Shown here one piece after another: positions 1-6,200 of a DNA stretch of 6,867 nt. Numbering within the stretch: position 1 is the first letter of the stretch; each line of letters starts with the position of its first letter. Position numbers and translations under genes: made by a program. This stretch comes from an uncultured Taibaiella sp. GTDB taxonomy: Bacteria; Bacteroidota; Bacteroidia; Chitinophagales; Chitinophagaceae. The notes under the pieces are model-generated. The model had not been told where the DNA came from and did no database searches. It saw only the letters and a program-made list of their open reading frames with translations. The stretch is from contig CAMPJV010000138.1 in assembly GCA_946886975.1 (NCBI GenBank), positions 1-6,867 on the forward strand. Reading direction: 5' to 3'.

Positions 1-1194
1 GCCACTAATACAGCTCACCGCGTTACGATATATGGCATGACACAGATCGTCGGTGTAGCCCTCTATTCCGGTACCATCGGTAGCCTCACCCAGGTTACAG
101 GTGCATGTGCCGCAAGCACTATCGCTACCACTGCTACTAATCTCTATGCTACTGGCCTCACCATTGGAACCGTGTATTACGCACGCGTATATACCACAGT
201 TCCTACAGCAGGTACTCCATCCAACTTCACCATCTGCGTAGGCACACTCTCTGTCACACCTCCTATAAACGATCCTTGCACAAACGCCATAGATATTACC
301 AGTTCAATGGTTACACCTGGCACCATGGCTGCAGCCACGCAGACCCTCGCTCCCTGCGATGCAACAGTATCAGCTACAGATGTATGGTACTCCTTCACAA
401 CAGGTAACGCTGCCGGCAGTGTCACAGTCTCAGCCGTCACCACCTATGCAGATATCGTTATGCAGGCATTCAGCGGCACATGCGGTGCCCTCACCGGCAT
501 CATCCCCACAGCGTCTACCACCGCCAACGGCTCATGTATAGACGGTCCCGCAATCGGCACTGAGTTTGGCACATACACCGTCGCACCCAATACCACCTAT
601 TACGTCAGGATATACGGATATGGTATGGACCAGGGCACATTTACTATTCAGGCCGTAGGCACGCCATTGTCCATAAAGCTCGGGGAAATCACCGCCACTA
701 ACATCGGCACCCGCAACCGGATAGACTGGTTCACCGGCACCGAAGCTGCCAACGATAAATTTGAACTTGAAGCAGGTACAGACGGCAAGACCTTTAGACG
801 AATAGCTACATTGAATGCAATAGGACAACCATCCAGCTATAGCTATTGGGATGAGTCTCCGGTCCCTGGTATCAACTACTATCGTCTGAAGATAATCGAC
901 GCAGCAGGTGCATTCACCTATTCAGAAATAGTTACTGCTACAGTAATACCGAACGGCATTTTCTCAATGCAGGCTTACCCTAATCCCGTCACTTCGCTGC
1001 TCACAATAAACATCCACGGCGCTGTAGGGCCAAACGCCACCTTGGAGATAGCTGACCTGACTGGGAAAGTAGTTATGATGATGGAAGCTGCAAACACCAC
1101 TGAAATAAACATGGTAAGCATGGCAGCCGGTATATATCTGATTAAGTACACCGATGCCAATAGCACCCACACAATTAAAGTAAACAAGCAATAG
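1..1194 (+). CDS. Secreted repeat protein with T9SS type A sorting domain (C-terminal part)
   Basis: The reading frame is open from base 1, so the N-terminus and signal peptide lie outside the window; 397 residues are visible. Residues about 1-85 are the end of one beta-sandwich module (YSGTIGSLT, then VYYARVYT). Residues about 87-220 are a complete, similar module starting NDPCTNAIDI, with DVWYSFTTG, FSGTCGALTGI and NTTYYVRIYGYG. Residues about 228-315 form a fibronectin-like linker domain (IDWFTGTEAANDKFELE, then INYYRLKIID). Residues about 321-397 are a T9SS type A sorting domain: AYPNPVTS, LEIADLTGKVV and AAGIYLIKY, ending in a basic KVNKQ tail. In known T9SS substrates this domain directs passage through the outer membrane and is then usually removed. 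Thr, Ser and Ala are very common, as in extracellular adhesin-like proteins. The cargo function (adhesin, enzyme or matrix protein) cannot be read from this part. The gene ends at the hairpin at 1207-1239. Confidence 0.93.
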   Translation, partial: ATNTAHRVTIYGMTQIVGVALYSGTIGSLTQVTGACAASTIATTATNLYATGLTIGTVYYARVYTTVPTAGTPSNFTICVGTLSVTPPINDPCTNAIDITSSMVTPGTMAAATQTLAPCDATVSATDVWYSFTTGNAAGSVTVSAVTTYADIVMQAFSGTCGALTGIIPTASTTANGSCIDGPAIGTEFGTYTVAPNTTYYVRIYGYGMDQGTFTIQAVGTPLSIKLGEITATNIGTRNRIDWFTGTEAANDKFELEAGTDGKTFRRIATLNAIGQPSSYSYWDESPVPGINYYRLKIIDAAGAFTYSEIVTATVIPNGIFSMQAYPNPVTSLLTINIHGAVGPNATLEIADLTGKVVMMMEAANTTEINMVSMAAGIYLIKYTDANSTHTIKVNKQ

Positions 1195-1206
1195 CATTGG
1201 TAAAAT

Positions 1207-1239
1207 GAAAGAGGCTAACCTATTTGGTTAGCCTCTTTC
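1207..1239. terminator. Perfect 14-bp hairpin, likely bidirectional terminator
   Basis: GAAAGAGGCTAACC (1207-1220) and its exact complement GGTTAGCCTCTTTC (1226-1239) flank the 5-base loop TATTT. The hairpin starts 12 bases after the stop of the forward secreted-protein gene and lies 72 bases beyond the stop of the converging porG-like gene. Reading forward, the stem ends in a pyrimidine-rich CTCTTTCTCT. Reading on the minus strand, it is followed by ATTTTACC, a short T run. Position and symmetry suggest it ends transcription from both sides, although neither U-tract is long. Confidence 0.8.
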
Positions 1240-1311
1240 TCTATAGTTGTTCTGAATTGATTGCCACCATGGGCGTGCCTCGCGCTAAAAATCTTAGTTC
1301 AAACCAGCAAT

Positions 1312-2175
1312 CTATATATCCGAAATCCCCTTATTGATATATGCAGGGCACTTATACACCTTTAGCTGGAAAGACAGGTGAAAAAGGAACATCATATACT
1401 GGTCCTTAGTGCTGGAATTACCCCTTTGCTTGCCGGCTCTGCCTAACGGATTCTGCGCATCTATTTCAACAGATCTGTCCTGCAGCACAAAGCTCGGGTT
1501 GGGGTTCTGAGGGTCGGGGTTTGGAAACTTATCACCGCCTATATACGAAGTGCTTACGTCATCCAGGTAGTCTGTTGTCGTAAGCCTGTCCGCTATCTCA
1601 AATCCAAAGTTCAGGCCTGGCCTTATCCAATACTTAAAGCCCACACCGATAGGGAAACACATGCTGAACTTGCTATACTTCCGCTCGTCAAATCCTGCGT
1701 ACTGACCTTCAGTCCCCACAGGCCTTAGATAGTAGCGCCTGTCATCGAACGTAGTGAACGGGTTGTAGTAAAAAACACCTATACCCCCTGTAAGATACGG
1801 CGTCCAGCGGTTACCAATTTCACCAGTTGAGAAGCGGAAGAAGTTAAATTCAGCCTGTATTGCCGCCTCAAACACATCGCTCTGAAAGTTTAGGTTGCGC
1901 CTTACGTTGTAAGGATTCTGAGACAGCTTGTCATTATAGCCGACCCTGGTATAGTTCACGACTCCTTTTAGCGCGATGAACGGGTTCAGGTGCAGCCTGG
2001 CAAAACCACCTACAGCGGGCCTAATAAACTTAAAACCGTATTCATCATTAAGGTCACCAAAGTACTGTGATGCGCCTGCCGACACACCGTATTCCGAACC
2101 ACTGTAATAAGTTTGAGCTATTCCCTGCACTGATATAAGCACCAAAGCAGAGATACATGCAAGTTTTCTAAGCAT
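1312..2175 (-). CDS. porG: DUF6089/PorG-family outer-membrane beta-barrel protein
   Basis: This 287-residue protein has a signal peptide at about 1-20 (MLRKLACISALVLISVQGIA, then Q), followed by alternating strands of a small outer-membrane barrel. Hallmarks of the DUF6089 family are visible: YFGDLN (38-43), a stretch with VNYTRVGYND (73-82), RNLNFQSDVFEA (93-104), TPYLTGGIGVFYYNP (125-139), a GVGFKYWIRPGLNFGFEI stretch (177-194) and TDYLDDVS (201-208). A Pro/Asn-rich loop (217-228) precedes the final strands and a KCP tail. In Porphyromonas the family member PorG is an outer-membrane component of the type IX secretion system that associates with the PorK/PorN ring; assigning that role here is inference from family and lineage. 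It follows nadK after 81 bases, and a possible own promoter sits at 2197-2204. The next gene downstream is a converging T9SS cargo gene, which need not be a functional partner. ATG at 2175 is chosen because it gives a complete signal peptide. Confidence 0.82.
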   Translation of the reverse strand: MLRKLACISALVLISVQGIAQTYYSGSEYGVSAGASQYFGDLNDEYGFKFIRPAVGGFARLHLNPFIALKGVVNYTRVGYNDKLSQNPYNVRRNLNFQSDVFEAAIQAEFNFFRFSTGEIGNRWTPYLTGGIGVFYYNPFTTFDDRRYYLRPVGTEGQYAGFDERKYSKFSMCFPIGVGFKYWIRPGLNFGFEIADRLTTTDYLDDVSTSYIGGDKFPNPDPQNPNPSFVLQDRSVEIDAQNPLGRAGKQRGNSSTKDQYMMFLFHLSFQLKVYKCPAYINKGISDI

Positions 2176-2196
2176 AACCTGAATAAGGTATAACTA

Positions 2197-2204
2197 CAAA
2201 TGTA
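2197..2204 (-). promoter_or_regulatory. Candidate -7 promoter element for the porG-like gene
   Basis: On the minus strand this reads TACATTTG, an exact match to the Bacteroidota -7 consensus TAnnTTTG. It sits 21 bases upstream of the porG-like ATG, implying a leader of roughly 15 bases. An A-run (AAAAAA) lies directly upstream. No TTTG is found at the usual 19-21 base distance; the only TTTG is 11 bases away, so the -33 half is weak or absent. It would let the gene be expressed separately from nadK. Confidence 0.45.
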
Positions 2205-2256
2205 CTTTTTTATTGCAAAGATTGGAGGAGGCAGATAGTACGCTATACCGGCCAGG

Positions 2257-3135
2257 TTAATTCCTCCTGTCAATACCCCAGTAAAGCTTCTGCCTAATCG
2301 TATTCAGGAAGTTATGTTCGTCAGGTCGTACCAGCGAAATAGTGAAGTTCTCCCGCTTCACTGCCAGTTGTACCGAGCTGGTTATGGCTTCTGTGCGCGC
2401 GTCCAGTGTGCAGAGGTACTGCTCAGCACGTCCCTCCACCTCAAAGGAAATGACATTGTCATCCGGCACTACTATCGAGCGGGTATTAAGATTGTGTGGC
2501 GCAACAGGAGTAATGACAAAGCTGGACGTCTGCGGAAACACAACAGGCCCCCCACAGCTTAATGAGTATCCAGTAGAGCCCGTAGGCGTAGCTACAATGA
2601 GCCCGTCTGCCCAATACGTATTCAGGAACTCCCCATTCAGATAGGTATGTATCTTGATCATGGACGAAGAGTCTTTCCTGTGCAGGGTAAACTCATTCAG
2701 GGCAAAGGGAGACCCATCAAACAATGGCACGCTGCTGTCCAGGTGAAGCAAAGTCCTTTTCTCCAGTGTGTAAGAACCCCTCACAAGTGAAAGGATAGCT
2801 GCTTCAATTTCCTCTTCAGGTATAGCCGCCAGGAAGCCTAACCTGCCCAGGTTAATGCCAATGATAGGTATGTTTGAGTTGCCTATATAGGTAATAGTAT
2901 CCAGCAGAGTACCATCACCGCCAAGGCTGAACAACATATCAGTCCCTGGTGGAAGGTCCCTTTTCCCTGTAAATAATCTCGGACTATAGGCGAATGGAAG
3001 GTGTGAATTTATCCTTTCATAGAAGTCCTTAAAAAAGATCATCTGGATATTATGATCATGTAGCTTCTGAAGAATATGCTGCAGCAGAGGAATATTCTCT
3101 TCAGTAAAACTTCGGTTATATATAGCTACAAGCAT
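2257..3135 (-). CDS. nadK: NAD kinase (ATP-NAD kinase, NadK)
   Basis: This cytoplasmic enzyme phosphorylates NAD+ to NADP+ with ATP (or polyphosphate in some family members) and so sets the NADPH pool. The 292-residue length is normal for the family. The N-terminal domain carries the diagnostic GGDGT motif at 72-76, with the likely catalytic Asp74, followed by NLGRLGF at 95-101. The C-terminal beta domain carries NEFTLHR at 147-153 and the NAD-binding block DGLIVATPTGSTGYSLSCGG at 177-196. The remaining C-terminal half (TPVAPHNLNTRS at 209-220) also fits. ATG at 3135 is the only sensible start because an in-frame TAA lies three codons upstream (3142-3144). It follows the Omp85-like gene after 40 bases and probably shares its transcript. 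DUF6089/porG genes commonly sit beside NAD kinase in this phylum, which supports both calls. Confidence 0.97.
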   Translation of the reverse strand: MLVAIYNRSFTEENIPLLQHILQKLHDHNIQMIFFKDFYERINSHLPFAYSPRLFTGKRDLPPGTDMLFSLGGDGTLLDTITYIGNSNIPIIGINLGRLGFLAAIPEEEIEAAILSLVRGSYTLEKRTLLHLDSSVPLFDGSPFALNEFTLHRKDSSSMIKIHTYLNGEFLNTYWADGLIVATPTGSTGYSLSCGGPVVFPQTSSFVITPVAPHNLNTRSIVVPDDNVISFEVEGRAEQYLCTLDARTEAITSSVQLAVKRENFTISLVRPDEHNFLNTIRQKLYWGIDRRN

Positions 3136-3160
3136 AATCCTTTATTTACCAGTCACCACC

Positions 3161-3176
3161 TCCTCAACTCCTCAAC
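3161..3176. repeat. Perfect tandem duplication of an 8-bp unit
   Basis: TCCTCAAC occurs twice in a row (3161-3168 and 3169-3176) in the short gap between the Omp85-like gene and nadK; the last base belongs to the Omp85-like stop codon. On the minus strand it reads GTTGAGGAGTTGAGGA and leads into GAGGAGGT, a strong Shine-Dalgarno-like sequence. That sequence lies 22 bases from the nadK start, too far for normal use. Confidence 0.85.
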
Positions 3177-4579
3177 TATTCCGAGTTAAAATGTAAAAAT
3201 AGCCCTTTTTGCCCCAAGTGGTTCCATGCATATTCCAACCTTATCTTGATGTCATACGCGGTGAATATATCCACCCCCACACCTGCCGAGTAAAGCATTC
3301 TGTTGTTCAGAAAGCTGTTACCTGCAAACTCATTGGTCACGTATCCCGCATCCGCAAATACCTTAGGATAGATCCTTATTGGTATCGCAGAAAGATATTT
3401 GATAGGTATTCTCTTGATAGTCTTATTCAGGAGTTCTCTCTTAAAGTTCAATCTCATCAACCCGAAGTGTGATCCGTCGATCACATAGTACTCATAGCCT
3501 CTCACATAGTCATACTTGGTACCAAGGGCTGTCTGGAGCGCATAGGGTTGCTTTGCTGGCCCGGACAGCCTTCCCCGGAACGTGGTCGATATATACCACT
3601 TAGTCCAGGGATTAAAATACTTGCCCACTTCCAGAGTGCCGATAAATTGCTTGTCCATTCCCTCGATGCCGATTCTGCTTATTAACTGAGCGATCACCTT
3701 GGCGCCCTTCAGCGGATAGTTCCAGTTGTCCGTCTTGTTGATTTCCATCCTGTACCCCAGTTCCAGCATTCGTAGTTCACTGCTCCCTCCCGTGTAATAG
3801 TCATTGTTCAGTTTGGAGATGGTGTCGGATATGCCGGACGACTTATACCCCAGCCTTACAATATGCCGGGTGGCGTATCGCGGCCTGTAGCTATAGTAAA
3901 TCGCCGCCTCGTAACCCTTCAGGATATAATTGTCACTTACACGGATAAATCGAAGCTTGTTGCTGTCGGTAGTATAATACGTCTCCTGGCTTTCTGCAAA
4001 CCCTAATGAGAAACCTACCCCGTGCTTCTTGTTTTTGTCTATATATGGCTTGGCGTAGTCAATATATATTTTCTTGGTATACCCCACTTGTGCGGTGAGA
4101 CTCAGGTTCTCCAGGTTCCCCCTGAAGTTCTTATTTCTCAGGGTAACACCTATTATCGTTCTCCTGATGTCTCGGTTTTGCTCTGTCCACCATACATTGA
4201 AGTTCCGATCTGCTAGTTGAAACACAAGTTCTGGTATAATGTACCATCGCTCTTTTACATAGATGTTCCAGCCAATATGTGTGCTGCTTATCGTATCTAC
4301 TCTCAAGTTTATTTCAGTAAACAGGCCCACCGTTGCGAGCCTCTGCCGGCAAACTTCTACATAAAACCCAATTGAATCTGTTGGAATACTTTGGCCTTCC
4401 TGCACGTTGATTTCCCGCAGTATTATTTCTCTCCGCGTTTTCTTATTTCCTGTTATTTCTATATGATCAACTATAACCGATTCCTTCAGGCCAAAGGCAA
4501 GGGAGTCAGTTTGCACCTGCCGCTGGCCAAACGCCGGACAGCTGAAGAAAAGAGGCAGCAGGAGCAAAAAATATCTCAT
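3176..4579 (-). CDS. Short Omp85-superfamily (BamA/TamA-like) protein with one POTRA domain
   Basis: I place the start at ATG 4579, giving 467 residues; a TTG 15 bases further upstream would spoil the signal peptide. Residues 1-18 (MRYFLLLLPLFFSCPAFG, then QRQ) are a signal peptide. Residues about 36-110 form a single POTRA domain: VIVDHIEITGNKKTRREII, then RLATVGLFTEINLRV and GWNIYVKERW. The rest is a beta-barrel of about 355 residues with alternating aromatic strands. It contains the Omp85 loop-6 motif VRGY (359-362), FADAG (408-412) and a closing strand GLFLHF before a short NSE tail. Canonical BamA is much longer, with five POTRAs, so this is not the main assembly factor. Omp85 proteins insert or move proteins, or sometimes lipids, at the outer membrane; the substrate here is unknown. 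It is the first gene of the minus-strand set and is divergent from the cytochrome-propeller lipoprotein gene. Confidence 0.88.
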   Translation of the reverse strand: MRYFLLLLPLFFSCPAFGQRQVQTDSLAFGLKESVIVDHIEITGNKKTRREIILREINVQEGQSIPTDSIGFYVEVCRQRLATVGLFTEINLRVDTISSTHIGWNIYVKERWYIIPELVFQLADRNFNVWWTEQNRDIRRTIIGVTLRNKNFRGNLENLSLTAQVGYTKKIYIDYAKPYIDKNKKHGVGFSLGFAESQETYYTTDSNKLRFIRVSDNYILKGYEAAIYYSYRPRYATRHIVRLGYKSSGISDTISKLNNDYYTGGSSELRMLELGYRMEINKTDNWNYPLKGAKVIAQLISRIGIEGMDKQFIGTLEVGKYFNPWTKWYISTTFRGRLSGPAKQPYALQTALGTKYDYVRGYEYYVIDGSHFGLMRLNFKRELLNKTIKRIPIKYLSAIPIRIYPKVFADAGYVTNEFAGNSFLNNRMLYSAGVGVDIFTAYDIKIRLEYAWNHLGQKGLFLHFNSE

Positions 4580-4590
4580 GTATTCGGCCT

Positions 4591-4623
4591 GCAAGATAGT
4601 CTTTGAAACCCTATCTAAGCAAA
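4591..4623 (-). promoter_or_regulatory. Weak candidate promoter for the Omp85-nadK-porG set
   Basis: On the minus strand TTTG (4623-4620) is followed after 21 bases by TATCTTGC (4598-4591), which matches the first six positions of TAnnTTTG but not the last two. It would give a leader of only several bases before ATG 4579. AGATAG and CTATCT (4594-4599 and 4611-4616) make a 6-bp dyad overlapping the -7 box. It is the best candidate I find in the gap, but not a strong match. Confidence 0.3.
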
Positions 4624-4651
4624 CCTTTCGCCCGAAAATGCCGTCTGTTTA

Positions 4652-4683
4652 TTTGGAAACGGGCCCGGTTTTTCGTATCTTTA
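4652..4683 (+). promoter_or_regulatory. Candidate Bacteroidota promoter for the cytochrome-propeller lipoprotein gene
   Basis: TTTG (4652-4655) is followed by a 20-base spacer and then TATCTTTA (4676-4683), one base off TAnnTTTG. The spacing is what the primary sigma factor of this phylum prefers. Transcription would start near 4690, leaving a leader of about 15 bases before ATG 4705. AAAGGAG at 4683-4689 is too far from the ATG, and too near the predicted start of transcription, to act as a ribosome site. The spacer contains the imperfect palindrome GAAACGGGCCCGGTTT, which could bind a regulator. Confidence 0.6.
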
Positions 4684-4704
4684 AAGGAGTTTCCAGCCTT
4701 ATTT

Positions 4705-6156
4705 ATGAGTAGAGTTTATGCCCTGGCCTCAGGCCTGTTTATGATCTTTTGTTTCACTCTGTCGTGTAAGCATGAAAGCGGCCAGGTAGCTACTCCAGCA
4801 GTCAGTACCTATCCCGAGGCAGTCGCAAAGATCATAGAAACTCGCTGTGCGGTGGCCGGCTGTCACAACCAGGCTAGCTATGAAAATGCAGGCGGCCTGT
4901 TACTGGATACCTGGGAACATATGTTCATGGGCGGCAATAATGGTTCAGTGATGATACCTTATAGTCCCGCCTATAGCTCACTTCTCTACTTCATCAATAC
5001 ACACTCCGACCTTGGCCCGGTTGCTTTACCTACAATGCCGCTCAATAGCGCAGCCTTAACCCGTGATGAGTATCTGGTCATTTACAACTGGCTCCAATCC
5101 GGCGCTCCTGATGTAAACGGCAAGATTCCCTTTACCGATAATCCGCTGACAAGACAAAAGATCTACGTCACCATGCAGTCCTGCGACCTTGTTGCAGTGA
5201 TAGATGCGGAGAGCAGGGTAGTAATGCGGTATATTCCGGTAGGGAAAGCCCCACAAATTGAAAGCCCCCATTGCGTTAGGATAAGCAAAGATGGAAGGTA
5301 TGCCTATGTAAGCTTCCTCGGTGGTGAGTATATCCAGAAGATAGACGTCGCTGCTGATACGGTACTGCCCGAAGCTGCAAACGTTGGTATCGGTTCCTGG
5401 AATGTATTGCACCTTTCCGATGACGGTTCCCAGCTAATTGTGAGCGATTGGCAGGACATGGGTAAGGTTACCATTGTCAATACTGCTGACATGAGTCTGC
5501 AGGACCCCTTAGGAGGTGTTTTTCTTAAGCCCCATGGTATTGCGAGCAATGCGTCCTTTACCACATTTTACGTCACATCAGAAGCTGAGAACTTTATATA
5601 CAAATTCAACACATTCTCCGGGATGTTCAAGAAGGTTAAGATTGACAATGGCCTGTCTACAAGAAGAGGTGTCCATGAAATCAAGATGACGCCGGACTAT
5701 TCGAAGTACTTTATTACTTGCCAGGATTCCAATGAGGTACGGGTGCTGGATGCAAACTGGGATACACTCATCGCGGTAATCCCTGTTGGCAAACATCCGC
5801 AGGAATTAGCCATTAGCGCTACACGACCATACATCTTTGTTACATGTATGGAGGACAATTCCTCGTTCCCGGGCTATAAAGGCTCAGTCTACGCCATCAA
5901 CTACAACACCTATGAAGCTACAAGGATCGAAGGGCCCTTCTATCAACCGCATGCCATCACCGTTGACGATCAGAAAGGGGTGTTTTACGTAGTCAGCCGC
6001 AATGCAAATCCCGACGGTCCCGCACCTCACCATAGTGCCTCATGCGGTGGGCGAAATGGCTATTACCATGTCTATGACCTTGCCACCTTCAAAAGACTTC
6101 CAAAGCGGTACGAGGTAGGAGCAGAGCCCTATTCTGCAGATACAAGGTTTAAGTAG
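4705..6156 (+). CDS. Lipoprotein with cytochrome c-like CX4CH domain and YncE-like seven-bladed beta-propeller
   Basis: ATG 4705 gives 483 residues; the frame is open further upstream only from a TTG (4603) that would place 34 basic and aromatic residues before the signal. Residues 1-20 are a lipoprotein signal and Cys21 (FTLSC) the likely lipid-bearing residue. No acidic surface-export signal follows, so whether it faces the periplasm or the outside is open. Residues about 36-136 resemble a small cytochrome c domain: CAVAGCH (48-54, a CX4CH variant), GGLLLDTW, then TMPLNSAALTRDEY with Met111 as possible distal ligand, and NWLQSGAPD. Residues about 150-483 are a propeller of YVTN/YncE type, with inner strands starting near 188, 232, 276, 323, 366 and 415; the C-terminal GAEPYSADTR probably closes the blade begun by RQKIYVTMQSCDLVAVID. 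Hub positions hold His189, Asn233, His277, His324, Gln366, His416 and Tyr476. Electron transfer is a reasonable guess; substrate and partner are unknown. It has its own candidate promoter. Confidence 0.85.
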   Translation: MSRVYALASGLFMIFCFTLSCKHESGQVATPAVSTYPEAVAKIIETRCAVAGCHNQASYENAGGLLLDTWEHMFMGGNNGSVMIPYSPAYSSLLYFINTHSDLGPVALPTMPLNSAALTRDEYLVIYNWLQSGAPDVNGKIPFTDNPLTRQKIYVTMQSCDLVAVIDAESRVVMRYIPVGKAPQIESPHCVRISKDGRYAYVSFLGGEYIQKIDVAADTVLPEAANVGIGSWNVLHLSDDGSQLIVSDWQDMGKVTIVNTADMSLQDPLGGVFLKPHGIASNASFTTFYVTSEAENFIYKFNTFSGMFKKVKIDNGLSTRRGVHEIKMTPDYSKYFITCQDSNEVRVLDANWDTLIAVIPVGKHPQELAISATRPYIFVTCMEDNSSFPGYKGSVYAINYNTYEATRIEGPFYQPHAITVDDQKGVFYVVSRNANPDGPAPHHSASCGGRNGYYHVYDLATFKRLPKRYEVGAEPYSADTRFK

Positions 6157-6182
6157 CAGTAAAAGGATAGTTCTTATCTTTC
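6148..6182 (+). promoter_or_regulatory. Weak candidate promoter for folB
   Basis: TATCTTTC (6175-6182) differs from TAnnTTTG only in the last base and lies 18 bases before the folB ATG. The nearest -33-like element is TTTA (6148-6151), 23 bases upstream, which is both degenerate and slightly too far and overlaps the end of the lipoprotein gene. folB may therefore have its own start, or be read through from the lipoprotein gene 44 bases upstream; no hairpin separates them. Confidence 0.35.
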
Positions 6183-6200
6183 CGTCCGCAACCTTCATAT

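Noticed and set aside
177..443. An open minus-strand frame inside the T9SS cargo gene, with similar frames on the opposite strands of the Omp85-like, nadK and lipoprotein genes.
   Set aside because: They lie within strongly supported genes, show no recognisable domains or signals, and are the usual by-products of coding sequence with few stops.
1259..1312. Possible tRNA: GATTGC and GCAATC ends with an internal GTTCAAACC resembling a T-loop.
   Set aside because: The span is only 54 bases, the T-loop lacks a matching 5-bp stem in the right place, and no anticodon arm can be drawn.
2221..2270. GGAGGAG and TTCCTCCT around the nadK stop as a terminator stem.
   Set aside because: The arms are about 30 bases apart, pair only over a few bases, and have no T run; the right arm is the end of the nadK coding sequence.
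4580..4594. A five-residue N-terminal extension of the Omp85-like protein starting at TTG 4594.
   Set aside because: The ATG at 4579 directly begins a textbook signal peptide and would start transcripts from the candidate promoter correctly.
4656..4675. The CGGGCCCG palindrome followed by TTTTT as an intrinsic terminator.
   Set aside because: A perfect palindrome without a loop does not form a normal hairpin, and there is no forward transcript upstream to terminate.
4603..4704. A 34-residue N-terminal extension of the lipoprotein starting at TTG 4603.
   Set aside because: It would bury the lipoprotein signal behind basic and aromatic residues, and a good promoter (4652-4683) lies inside it.
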